Origin: Streptomyces halobius
GTDB taxonomy: Bacteria > Actinomycetota > Actinomycetes > Streptomycetales > Streptomycetaceae
Assembly: GCF_023277745.1 (NCBI RefSeq)
Contig: NZ_CP086322.1
Span: 4,712,001 to 4,776,000 of the forward strand
Length of the DNA stretch: 64,000 nt
Direction of reading: 5' to 3'
This document shows positions 35,326 through 43,406 of this stretch, piece by piece (the first letter of the stretch is position 1; each line of letters begins with the position of its first letter). The notes below the pieces were generated by a model, which made no database searches, was not told the DNA's origin, and worked only from the letters and a program-made list of their open reading frames with translations. Made by a program: the position numbers and the translations under genes.

Positions 35326-35739
35326 ATGAACGGGCGGGTCGGAATCGACCTTGTTCCGTTCGGCCGTGTCCGCGAGATGGCGGAGCGCGAAAATGGGCTG
35401 GCGCTGCCCCGGATGCTCTCGGAGGAGGAGATGAGGCTCTCCCGCACGGCGGGTGTGCCGGACATCGCTGGTATTGCTGGACGACTGGCCGCCAAGGAGG
35501 CGGTGTTCAAACTCTTCCGCGCTCGGGGGCAGACTCTTCCGTGGCTCGATATCGAAATCCTGAAAGCTGATGGCGGCTGGCCCGTCGTACGACTCAGCGG
35601 GCGCGCCGCCGAACTGGCCCGCACCGCCGGATTCCAACACATCGAAGTGAGCATCACGCACGACGAACCATGTGCTGTGGCGGTCGCCTTCTGCGCCGGT
35701 GCGCCGGGGGCGGACGCCGGTCGGCTGACATCGGCCTGA
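35326..35739 (+). CDS. AcpS-type 4'-phosphopantetheinyl transferase (first copy)
   Basis: The 137-residue protein has the AcpS signatures VGIDLVPFGRV near the N-terminus, with the metal-binding Asp of GIDLV, and RLAAKEAVFKLF (about 52-63), the K-E-A-x-x-K motif; the end ISITHDEPCAVAVAF matches the last AcpS strand. It transfers phosphopantetheine from CoA to a Ser of carrier proteins. It starts five bases after the ligase stop and precedes the first ACP gene, its likely substrate. Confidence 0.9.
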   Translation: MNGRVGIDLVPFGRVREMAERENGLALPRMLSEEEMRLSRTAGVPDIAGIAGRLAAKEAVFKLFRARGQTLPWLDIEILKADGGWPVVRLSGRAAELARTAGFQHIEVSITHDEPCAVAVAFCAGAPGADAGRLTSA

Positions 35740-35758
35740 CAACGATTGAGGAGTGGAA

Positions 35759-35998
35759 ATGACTTCGGCAGGTATCGACGAAGTACGCACGTGGATCCTG
35801 GAACGGAACCCGGAACGGGATTCCGTCACACCCGATGAGAACCTCATCGAAAACCGGCTCGTGGACTCGCTCTCCTTCGTGGAGCTGGTCTATGCCATCG
35901 AGAGCGCGAGCGGCGTCGAAATCGACTTCGACAACATCGACATCCAGGACTTCCAGACACTATCGGCAATCGAGAAGGCGTTCTTCGTCATGGCCTGA
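35759..35998 (+). CDS. Acyl carrier protein (ACP1)
   Basis: A 79-residue acidic carrier protein. The phosphopantetheine site is Ser37 in RLVDSLSFVELVYAIE, in the expected D-S-L context, followed by helix 3 with EIDFDNIDIQDFQTL. GAGGAG lies six bases before the ATG (an in-frame GTG at 35753 is less well placed). Position between AcpS, the aminoacyl ligase and the methyltransferase suggests it carries the loaded amino acid. Confidence 0.92.
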   Translation: MTSAGIDEVRTWILERNPERDSVTPDENLIENRLVDSLSFVELVYAIESASGVEIDFDNIDIQDFQTLSAIEKAFFVMA

Positions 35999-36020
35999 AC
36001 TCCCGGAGGGGATAATCATT

Positions 36021-36848
36021 ATGGAAGCTGTCTCATACACGGCCCAGTGGACGGCCGCGGCTCGGGCGGTCGAGTCCGAACGCGGCGATGAGGCGATGTT
36101 CGATGACCCGTTCGCACGCGAGCTGGCGGCCCCGCGCGGCTTCGAACTGCTGGAGAAGTACGGCGGGGGCGGCCTGCTGCCGTTCATCGCCATCCGCACA
36201 AAGTACCTGGACGACAGCGTCGACGCGATCCTGCGGGACAGCGGCATCCGGCAGATCGTCTTCGTCGCCGCGGGCATGGACACCCGGGCCTTCCGGCTCG
36301 CCTGGCCCCCCGGTTCGACCGTCTACGAGGTCGATCACGAGGCCCTGGTCACAGAGAAGGGCAGGCGCCTCGCCGAGCTGGGCGCGCAGCCGACAACCGA
36401 GCGCCACGAGGTCGCCGCCGACCTGGCCGGGCAATGGCTGCCCGCCCTGTACGACGCCGGGTTCGACCGCGACCAGCCCACCCTGTGGGTCGCGGAAGGG
36501 CTGATGTTCTTCCTCACCCAGGAGCAGGCATCCGAGCTGCTCACCGTCCTGGGTTCCGCCTCGGCCCCGGGCAGTTGGCTGGCCGTCGACTTCGTCAGCA
36601 AGGCCCTGCTGCGCAGCCCCTTCTCCCGGTCCTTCCTCAACGGCCTGCGCGACGACGGCACGCCGTGGCTGTTCGGCACCGACGAACCGGAGGAGTTCCT
36701 GGCCGGCTCCGGCTGGAAGGTGCGGGAGCTGAAGGAGCCCGGCGAGCCCGGCGCGGGACAGGGCCGGTGGCCGTACGAGGTGCAGCCCCGCAACCGCAGG
36801 GGCGCGTCCCGCAGCTGGCTGGTCCGTGCGGAGTTCGCGGGCCACTGA
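36021..36848 (+). CDS. SAM-dependent methyltransferase of the LCM (TIGR00027) type
   Basis: The 275-residue protein has the leucine-carboxyl-methyltransferase-like pattern: MFDDPFARELAA, FIAIRTKYLDDSVDAIL, the SAM loop FVAAGMDTRAFRL (81-93), YEVDHEALVTEKGRRLAEL and LWVAEGLMFFLTQEQASELL. Family members O-methylate carboxyl or hydroxyl groups in secondary metabolism. GGAGGGG lies nine bases before the ATG. It is in the enzyme operon, so it probably methylates a pathway intermediate or the product. Confidence 0.9.
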   Translation: MEAVSYTAQWTAAARAVESERGDEAMFDDPFARELAAPRGFELLEKYGGGGLLPFIAIRTKYLDDSVDAILRDSGIRQIVFVAAGMDTRAFRLAWPPGSTVYEVDHEALVTEKGRRLAELGAQPTTERHEVAADLAGQWLPALYDAGFDRDQPTLWVAEGLMFFLTQEQASELLTVLGSASAPGSWLAVDFVSKALLRSPFSRSFLNGLRDDGTPWLFGTDEPEEFLAGSGWKVRELKEPGEPGAGQGRWPYEVQPRNRRGASRSWLVRAEFAGH

Positions 36849-36859
36849 GAGGAGAGCAC

Positions 36860-37819
36860 GTGCTCGACGCGACAACGCTGGAGAGGATCGAGTCGTTCCT
36901 CCCCGAGCGCAGCGTGAAGATCGACGAACTCGCCGGCAGCCTCGGACTCAGACGGGCCGAAGTGGGCGTGTTCCGGAAGATATACGGCCTGGACCGGCTC
37001 CGGTTCGACCCGGATACGGGCCTGTTCGACCTGGTCCTTCCCGCGGCACGGCAGGCGTTGAAGGCGCTTCCGGAAGGGCACCGGATCTCGTACGTCATCT
37101 ACGCCCACACCATGCAGACCCTCACCCCACCGCACATCGATGCCGCTCAGGTGATCCGTGACGATCTGGGGCTGCACGACGCCGAAGCGTTCGCGCTCAC
37201 CCAGCAGGCGTGCGTCAGCAGTCTGGGGGCCATCGACCTGGCGGGTGAACTGCTGCGGGCGGAGGCGCCGGAGGGCGCCCACGCGTTGATGGTGACCGGC
37301 GAACGGGCCTACTCGCCCAAGGTCCAGCTGATTCCCAACAGCGCCATCATGGCCGACGCCGCGGCCGCCTGCCTGGTGACCGTCGGCGGCCGGGGGGACG
37401 TGGTGCGCTCCCACGTGACGCGCACACTCGGAGAGTACGCGGCCGGCCTGGAGATGACCAAGGAGGAGACCCAGGGTTTCGGCCGGGCCTATGGCACGGT
37501 GCTCGGCGAGGTCATCCTGCAAGCGGTGCGCGAGGCGGGGCTGGCCTTCGGCGACATCGACCTCATCATCCCGCACAACGTGAACATGGTCTCCTGGCGG
37601 CAGGCGATCAAGGAGTTGGGCGCCGACCCCGACCGGTTCTTTCTGGAGAACATCGCGCGCTACAGCCACTGCTACGCCTCGGACGTCTTCGTCAACTACA
37701 CCACCCTGCGAGACAGCGACCGGCTCGTAGACGGCCGTAACTACGTCCTGGTCTCCGTCGGTCTGGGCGCCACCTTCGGCGCCATGGTGATCACTCACCG
37801 GAAGCGGTGGGCGCGATGA
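36860..37819 (+). CDS. 3-oxoacyl-ACP synthase III-like enzyme (Cys-His-His)
   Basis: The 319-residue thiolase-fold protein has an active-site Cys118 in LTQQACVSSLGAIDLA and a His239 in LIIPHNVNMVSW, as in FabH. The third residue, normally Asn in the GNTSAAS motif of FabH, aligns with His270 in ARYSHCYASD, giving a Cys-His-His set more like KAS I/II. KAS III homologues in natural product clusters prime or extend carrier-bound acyl groups. The GTG at 36860 has GGAG six bases upstream, and the stop overlaps the ATP-grasp ATG. Confidence 0.85.
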   Translation: MLDATTLERIESFLPERSVKIDELAGSLGLRRAEVGVFRKIYGLDRLRFDPDTGLFDLVLPAARQALKALPEGHRISYVIYAHTMQTLTPPHIDAAQVIRDDLGLHDAEAFALTQQACVSSLGAIDLAGELLRAEAPEGAHALMVTGERAYSPKVQLIPNSAIMADAAAACLVTVGGRGDVVRSHVTRTLGEYAAGLEMTKEETQGFGRAYGTVLGEVILQAVREAGLAFGDIDLIIPHNVNMVSWRQAIKELGADPDRFFLENIARYSHCYASDVFVNYTTLRDSDRLVDGRNYVLVSVGLGATFGAMVITHRKRWAR

Positions 37820-39183
37820 CCGGCCCCGCCTACACGGCGGATCTCAAGGAAGCGCTCACCGGCGACCGCGACGCCCGGTTCGTGTGGCTGTGCAACTTCG
37901 AGGTGGAGAACCAGTGGGCGCGCGAGTACGTCGGTCTGCCGGCGGCGCGCTTGTCGGTCACCAGCGCGACCGTGCAGCGCATGGAGGAGCTCGGCGTCTT
38001 GCTGGCCGAACCGGCAGACTTCCTGCTGCTGGACCGGCCGCTGGACGACGGCTACCGCCGATACGTCGAGAAGACCGGCCTGGGCGTGCCCGTCGAGCTG
38101 GTCACGCGGGCCCCGGCCAGCGACGATGGCACCAGCCAGGCGGTACTGGACTCACCGGAGTTGATGGACCGGCTGCGGCGGATCGCGCGAGATGGGGCGT
38201 ACCTGATGCCCATGGGCAACTCGCCTCTGGAGCAGCGGATCTCCCAGGAGACGCGACTGCGCGCCGCGGTGCCGGACGCGGCCACCTACGAGCGGGTCAA
38301 CAGCAAGATCTACAGCCGCCGGCTCGCCGAGGAGCTGGGGCTGCGCGAGATCCCCGGGTCCTGCTGTGAGACGGTCCCGCAGCTGCGCCACGCGCTCGAC
38401 CAGGCGCTGAGCGACGGTGAACCGGTGATCGTCAAGGACGCGTACGGAGTCTCCGGCAAGGGCCTGCTCGTACTGGACAGCCGCAAGAAGGCCGACCGGC
38501 TGCTGCGCATGGTCGAGCGCCGGGCGGGCGATACCGGCGACGACGCGATGCATGTGGTGGTGGAGAGGTTCCTGCCCAAACGGTTCGACCTCAACTACCA
38601 GTTCACCATCGACCGCGCCGGGCGGGTCAGGCTCGACTTTGTCAAGGAGGCGCTCACCTCCGGCGGGGTGCACCTCGGCCACGTCATGCCGGCCGCCTTG
38701 ACCCCGGCCCAGCACGAGACGCTGGCCGAGGCCGCGGAGGCGCTGGGCGGGCGGCTCCACAAGGACGGGTTCTTCGGCGCCGTGGGCGTGGACGCCCTCG
38801 TGGGCGCCGACGACCTGGTCTATCCGGTCCTGGAGATCAACGCCCGTCTGAACATGTCCAGTTACCAGGGCCGCGCCACCGAACGGTTCATGGCTCCCGG
38901 GGGTGCGGCACTGGCCAGGCACTACCCGCTGCGGCTCACAGCGCCGGTCTCCTTCGACGAGGTGGCCGGTGCGCTCGGCGCCCTGGCCGAACCACCGTCG
39001 GCGGGCACCGGAGTGGTCGTCACATCCTTCGGCACCGTGAACGCGCAGAGCGGCGCCTCCGTCCCGTTCGACGGCCGGCTCTACACCCTGCTCTTCGCCG
39101 GGCGACGTGAGGAACTCGCCGCGCTCGACCAGCGGGTGGCCCACGCGCTCGGACGATTCTCCACCACCGAAAGGAAGCCATGA
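37816..39183 (+). CDS. ATP-grasp ligase with preATP-grasp domain
   Basis: The 455-residue protein has an N-terminal preATP-grasp domain (FVWLCNFEVENQWAREY, about 22-38) and an ATP-grasp fold: VIVKDAYGVSGKGLLVL (204-220, nucleotide-binding Lys and Gly-rich loop), VVVERFLP (248-254) and the metal-binding EINARLN (340-346). Similar proteins such as the pheganomycin ligase PGM1 form amide bonds between amino acids via acyl phosphates. Here it could ligate an amino acid to the carrier-derived product. It overlaps neighbours on both sides by ATGA, so expression is coupled. Confidence 0.88.
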   Translation: MTGPAYTADLKEALTGDRDARFVWLCNFEVENQWAREYVGLPAARLSVTSATVQRMEELGVLLAEPADFLLLDRPLDDGYRRYVEKTGLGVPVELVTRAPASDDGTSQAVLDSPELMDRLRRIARDGAYLMPMGNSPLEQRISQETRLRAAVPDAATYERVNSKIYSRRLAEELGLREIPGSCCETVPQLRHALDQALSDGEPVIVKDAYGVSGKGLLVLDSRKKADRLLRMVERRAGDTGDDAMHVVVERFLPKRFDLNYQFTIDRAGRVRLDFVKEALTSGGVHLGHVMPAALTPAQHETLAEAAEALGGRLHKDGFFGAVGVDALVGADDLVYPVLEINARLNMSSYQGRATERFMAPGGAALARHYPLRLTAPVSFDEVAGALGALAEPPSAGTGVVVTSFGTVNAQSGASVPFDGRLYTLLFAGRREELAALDQRVAHALGRFSTTERKP

Positions 39184-40475
39184 GCAGCCGAAAGGATGCC
39201 ACGAGCAGCGCGGAATTCCATGTGCAGGGTGTGCCGGTCTCGCACATCGCCGAGGAGTTCGGGACTCCTGTGTTCGTGTACGACTCCGAGGTGCTGCGGT
39301 CCGTCTACCAGTCACTGCGCGACCAGCTGCACCCGGCTGTGGACGTCTTCTTCTCCCTGAAAGCCAACCCGAACGTTAGCGTCACCTCCCGCCTCGGCTC
39401 ACTCGGAGCCGGTGCGGAGATCTCCTCCATGGTCGAGTTGATGACGGTGACACGAGCGGGCATCTCACCGGACGACGTCATCTTCCTGGGGCCGGGCAAG
39501 ACCCGCGCCGAGCTGGAGACGTGCGTCGCAGCCGGTCTGTACGCCATCGTGTGCGAGTCGCTGGACGAGGTCGCCGAGATCGAGGAGATCGCCGCCGCTG
39601 CGGACCGCGACGAGGTTCCGGTGCTGCTCCGCGTCAACCCGGACTTCCACACCAAGGGCTCCGGCCTGGCGATGGGCGGCAAGCCACGCCAGTTCGGCAT
39701 CGACGCGGACGTGCTGCGCCGCTCCCGTGGCCTCTTCGACCGCCTGCGCAGGGTGCGGGTGCGCGGCTTCCACGCCTATATGGGCACCCGCTTCCTCAAC
39801 GCCGGGGATCTGGCGCACAACACCCGTCAGATCCTCGCCCTGGCCGACGAACTGGCGCAGGCGCTCGGCATCCCGTTGGAGACCGTCGACTTCGGCGGCG
39901 GCTTCGGTGTCGCCTATTTCGACAACGAGAAGGACCTCGACCTTCAGGCCACGGTCGCCGGGATCAACGAGGTGGTCGAGCCGTTTTCCGCAGCGCACCC
40001 GGGGTGCCGGCTGATCAACGAACTCGGGCGGTACCTGACCGCGATGTGCGGTACGTACGTGGTGCGAGCGCTGTACGTCAAGGAGTCGATGGGCGAGCGG
40101 TTCGTGGTCGCCGACGGCGGCACCAACCACCACATGGCGGCGGTCGGAGTCGGAAGCTTCGTCAAGCGCAACTTCCCGATCTGCTCGCTGAGCCGGTACG
40201 ACGACGAGCTGACCGACACGTACACCGTCACCGGGCCGCTCTGCACACCCAACGACGTCATTGGCAAAAAAGTCGTCCTGCCACCAGTCCAGGCCGGCGA
40301 CCTGCTGGGGGTCGAGCGCTCGGGAGCGTACGGACCGACCGCCTCACCGGGCCTGTTCCTCAGCCACGGCTTCCCGGCCGAGGTGCTCGTCCACAACGGT
40401 GCCGCGCACCTGGTGAGGGAACGGGACCGCAAGGAGGAACTGCTGGCCAAGCAGCGCCTCATCGACTTCGACTGA
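39180..40475 (+). CDS. PLP-dependent decarboxylase, diaminopimelate-decarboxylase-like
   Basis: The 431-residue fold type III enzyme has PLP-binding Lys61 in FFSLKANPN, a glycine loop FGGGFGVAY (238-246), and active-site Cys355 in VTGPLCTPNDV, all features of DAP/ornithine decarboxylases. Members in natural product clusters (for example VinO of vicenistatin) decarboxylate carrier-bound amino acids, so this one may act on an ACP-linked aminoacyl substrate rather than on DAP. Start overlaps the ATP-grasp stop; it is followed by the second ACP gene. Confidence 0.9.
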   Translation: MSSRKDATSSAEFHVQGVPVSHIAEEFGTPVFVYDSEVLRSVYQSLRDQLHPAVDVFFSLKANPNVSVTSRLGSLGAGAEISSMVELMTVTRAGISPDDVIFLGPGKTRAELETCVAAGLYAIVCESLDEVAEIEEIAAAADRDEVPVLLRVNPDFHTKGSGLAMGGKPRQFGIDADVLRRSRGLFDRLRRVRVRGFHAYMGTRFLNAGDLAHNTRQILALADELAQALGIPLETVDFGGGFGVAYFDNEKDLDLQATVAGINEVVEPFSAAHPGCRLINELGRYLTAMCGTYVVRALYVKESMGERFVVADGGTNHHMAAVGVGSFVKRNFPICSLSRYDDELTDTYTVTGPLCTPNDVIGKKVVLPPVQAGDLLGVERSGAYGPTASPGLFLSHGFPAEVLVHNGAAHLVRERDRKEELLAKQRLIDFD

Positions 40476-40493
40476 CACAGGAGAAAACTGGCA

Positions 40494-40760
40494 ATGGAAC
40501 GCGGCAACGTGATCTCGGCGGTGGAAAAGTCCCTCAGCGAGGTACTGGAGCGCCCCGTCACCGGTCTCACCGAGGAGGTACGCCTCTTCGAGGACCTGCA
40601 TCTGGACTCGACGTCCGTCCTGGAACTGCTGATGGAACTGGAGGACGCCACAGACATCTCAGTGGACCCCGAGGATCTGGACATGGACGACTTCAAGTCG
40701 GTCGGATCGCTCACCGACTACGTCCTGTCCCAGACCGCGCAGACCACCGGCGAGGGATGA
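40494..40760 (+). CDS. Acyl carrier protein (ACP2)
   Basis: An 88-residue acidic carrier protein with the phosphopantetheine Ser39 in LHLDSTSVLELLMEL, and helix 3 VDPEDLDMDDFKSV. It differs clearly from ACP1 (DST versus DSL, different flanks), suggesting separate roles, one probably for the aminoacyl starter and one for the partner or intermediate. AGGAG lies nine bases before the ATG. Confidence 0.92.
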   Translation: MERGNVISAVEKSLSEVLERPVTGLTEEVRLFEDLHLDSTSVLELLMELEDATDISVDPEDLDMDDFKSVGSLTDYVLSQTAQTTGEG

Positions 40761-40770
40761 GGCGACGACG

Positions 40771-41622
40771 ATGCCCACTCTGCGTGCCGCCTGCGCCGTG
40801 GTATCCCCGCCGCGCAGGCCCTACGACGACGATCCATCCACCCTCTCCTACTACCGCGACCTGGTCGAGCCGTTCGGGCTGGAGGTGGAGGAGGACCTGC
40901 TGCGCGCCGGGCCGAACGTCGGCCACCGGGATCTGATCGACCGGCTCGTCACCACCGGTGACATCGGCGACAGCACGCCGGACCTGGTGATCGTGACGCA
41001 GGCGCTGCCCGACGTCACTCCCTTCACCGCGATCTCCCCCTATCTCGACAGGCAGCTCGGCGGGCATGCCACCAACTTCGGCATCCACCAGCAGGGCTTG
41101 GCCGCGCCGTTCACGGCACTGCGCGTCATCTCCGCCTTCCAGCGCGCCGGCCGCAGCCGCGAGGCGGTGCTGGCCGTCCTGGAGCAGACCACCCTGCCCA
41201 CCCGGCTCCCGCTGGTCCACGACAACCACTTGGTCGACTCCGGGGTCATGCTCCTGTTCGGCCAGGAGGGTGGGCCCCGGGTGACCGGAGTCGAGGCGGT
41301 CTCCGCCACCGAGCCAGTGGCCGTCCGGATCGGCGGGGTGGTGGACAAGGAGCCGGACGGCACTTTGGTGGTGGCCGGACCGTGGCTCGACACGGCCGCG
41401 CTCGCCGACGTCCGCCACCACTACCAGGCAAGCGGCGGCACGTACTGCACCAGTGTGTGGCTGGCGCTCGCCCGGCACTGGCGCTCCTGGCAGCAGGAGT
41501 ACACGACGGTGGTGCTGTGCGATACGGACCCCCGCTCCGGAGACAGCCACCTGGCCGTGCTGCGGTCGCACGACCACGGCACCCTCCCGGAACCGGCGGG
41601 TGAGGGGAGGCGACGCCGGTGA
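40771..41622 (+). CDS. KAS III/thiolase-fold-like protein lacking the active-site Cys
   Basis: The 283-residue protein aligns by eye with ketoacyl synthase N-terminal halves: DLVIVTQALPDVTPFTAISPYLDRQL (about 71-96), then FGIHQQGLAAPFTALRVISAFQRAGRSREAVLAVLEQTTL (about 103-142), which corresponds to the nucleophile region; the Cys position is occupied by QQG (107-109). The C-terminal His/Asn motifs are not evident either. It could be a chain-length-factor-like partner of the upstream KAS III, or a non-condensing thiolase-fold acyltransferase. Start lies ten bases after ACP2, and its stop overlaps the next gene by GTGA. Confidence 0.7.
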   Translation: MPTLRAACAVVSPPRRPYDDDPSTLSYYRDLVEPFGLEVEEDLLRAGPNVGHRDLIDRLVTTGDIGDSTPDLVIVTQALPDVTPFTAISPYLDRQLGGHATNFGIHQQGLAAPFTALRVISAFQRAGRSREAVLAVLEQTTLPTRLPLVHDNHLVDSGVMLLFGQEGGPRVTGVEAVSATEPVAVRIGGVVDKEPDGTLVVAGPWLDTAALADVRHHYQASGGTYCTSVWLALARHWRSWQQEYTTVVLCDTDPRSGDSHLAVLRSHDHGTLPEPAGEGRRRR

Positions 41623-42221
41623 ACACCGACATGACGACCTCCCCGGAGGGCACGGCACTTGGGGACTTCGCGGCCGCACTGGACGCCTGCCACGACAGGG
41701 TGGCCCCGGGCGACCTAACGGTCTCCTACGGTGGCTGGGCCGTCGCCTCGCCGACGCGGGTGACCGCCGGCGCGCAGGTGCCGGGCAGTTCGGGGATGCT
41801 GATGGCGCAGCGCGGCGGAACACCGGCCGCCGACCGGCGCCAGGAGGAGTTCGCCGACGAGCTGATCCGGCTGCACCTGCAGACCGTACGACAGGTACTG
41901 AACGGTGCGGTCGCCCGGCTCGGCGAACGTGTCTCGGAGGGCGCCAACCTGCTCAACCGCCAGCTCGTCCAGGGCGCGGTGGCCGATGTGGCACTGGCCC
42001 TGTCGGAGTCGGACAACCTGCGGGAGCTGCCCCTGAGCACCCCGCGACGGCGTTGGCGGATCCACCGGGACCTGGTGAACGGGGGCCGTACGGCGCTCAA
42101 GCTCTATGGCGCAAGCGGCTTCGTCGCCGGGGGGCCGGGGACCGTCCTGTACTTGGCTGAGGTTCTGGGCAACACGTACCTGCACCCGCAGCAGCGGGGA
42201 TCGGAGGCCGGAGATGACTGA
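41619..42221 (+). CDS. Protein resembling the C-terminal domain of an acyl-CoA dehydrogenase
   Basis: The 200-residue helical protein matches only the C-terminal helical bundle of acyl-CoA dehydrogenases: RQVLNGAVARLGERVSEGANLLNRQLV, GAVADVALALSESDNL and the end LYGASGFVAGGPGTVLYLAEVLGNTYLHPQ. The N-terminal and beta domains that bind FAD are absent. It overlaps the complete dehydrogenase gene by eight bases, so a heteromeric pair, as known for some two-gene dehydrogenases, is the simplest idea. There is no sign of disruption or decay in the reading frame. Confidence 0.75.
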   Translation: MNTDMTTSPEGTALGDFAAALDACHDRVAPGDLTVSYGGWAVASPTRVTAGAQVPGSSGMLMAQRGGTPAADRRQEEFADELIRLHLQTVRQVLNGAVARLGERVSEGANLLNRQLVQGAVADVALALSESDNLRELPLSTPRRRWRIHRDLVNGGRTALKLYGASGFVAGGPGTVLYLAEVLGNTYLHPQQRGSEAGDD

Positions 42222-43374
42222 GCCCACCGGCGAGCGGATCGCCGCGCTGCGCTCATACGTACGGGAGGCCGGCAGGCAGCTGCGCGGGATCGGCCTGGAG
42301 ATCGACCGCGACCCGGAGGCGATCGGACGCCGGCTGGGACTGCCTGCCGTGGATATCATGCGCGGCTGCACCATCCCGGTGGAGTACCTGGACTCGCCGC
42401 TGCGCGTCGGCGAGTACACCTACGACATGAGCTCGTGCCTCGAACACACGGTGACCATCGAGGAGCTGAGCTACGGCGACGCGGGCTTCATGCTCGCCTG
42501 CCCCGGCCCTCTGATGTCGGGGGTGGCGGTGGGCGCTCTGGGCGACGACAAGCAGCGCCACGCGTACTACGAGCGCATGGCCGGCCCGGATCCCGTCTGG
42601 ACGTTCTTCGGGCTCACCGAACCGGTCAAGGGATCGGCCGCCACCGAACTGGAGACGACGCTCGTCCCCGAGGGTGACGGCTTCCGGCTCACCGGCGAGA
42701 AGCGGTACGTGGGCAACGCCGCGTACGCCCAACTGGGCGTGGTGTTCTGCCGCCGGGCGCCCGGGCCGCTGGGGATCGAGGCGGTCCTCGTGGACACGGA
42801 CGCTCCCGGATTCCACGCCGAGCCGATCCCGACCGTGGGCATGCGCGGAGCGCGGATCTCCGCCATCAGGCTCGACGGCGTACGCGTGGAGCGTGAGCAG
42901 ATCCTCGGCTACGAGAGCCTCAAGCCGAGCCGACGCGGGCTGATCGGCGCCATCCGCACGCTCCAACGGTTCCGTCCGGTGCTGGCCGGCACCATCGTCG
43001 GGCTGTGCCGCGCGGTCCTGGAGCACGTACACGAGCAGCGCCCGGCCCTGGCGGGCAGTGCCCGGTCACGGCTGGAGGACATGGAGGACCGGCTCGCCGC
43101 CGTCCGCTCCCAGAACTACGAGGTCGCCGCGGCCATCGACACCGGCCGGGTACGCGCCGACCACGTCGCCGGGGTCAAGACACGCGCAGCGGAGCTGGCC
43201 GAACACTGCACCCTGGTCGCCGCGGAGCTGATGGGCCCCGGCGCGCTCCTGGAGGACCCGCTGTTCAACAAGCTGTACCGGGACGCGCGGGCCTTCGAAT
43301 TCATGGAGGGAACCGGCCACATCCAGCGGCTGGCCGTCTTCCAGGGCGTACTCAAGGGGACGTTTCTCAACTAG
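42214..43374 (+). CDS. Acyl-CoA/acyl-ACP dehydrogenase
   Basis: The 386-residue flavoprotein has acyl-CoA dehydrogenase features: IEELSYGDAGFMLACPGPLMSG (about 84-105), WTFFGLTEPVKGSAATEL (FAD/substrate loop), GFRLTGEKRYVGNAAYAQ, and near the end FNKLYRDARAFEFMEGTGHIQRLAV, where the Glu of EFMEGTGHIQR is the usual catalytic base position. In carrier-protein pathways such enzymes (for example PltE-like) oxidise aminoacyl thioesters to alpha,beta-unsaturated or imine forms. The ATG at 42214 has GGAG in GGAGGCCGGAG before it. Confidence 0.88.
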   Translation: MTEPTGERIAALRSYVREAGRQLRGIGLEIDRDPEAIGRRLGLPAVDIMRGCTIPVEYLDSPLRVGEYTYDMSSCLEHTVTIEELSYGDAGFMLACPGPLMSGVAVGALGDDKQRHAYYERMAGPDPVWTFFGLTEPVKGSAATELETTLVPEGDGFRLTGEKRYVGNAAYAQLGVVFCRRAPGPLGIEAVLVDTDAPGFHAEPIPTVGMRGARISAIRLDGVRVEREQILGYESLKPSRRGLIGAIRTLQRFRPVLAGTIVGLCRAVLEHVHEQRPALAGSARSRLEDMEDRLAAVRSQNYEVAAAIDTGRVRADHVAGVKTRAAELAEHCTLVAAELMGPGALLEDPLFNKLYRDARAFEFMEGTGHIQRLAVFQGVLKGTFLN

Positions 43375-43406
43375 CGGGACACCGCGGAGAGCAGGGTGAA
43401 CACACG

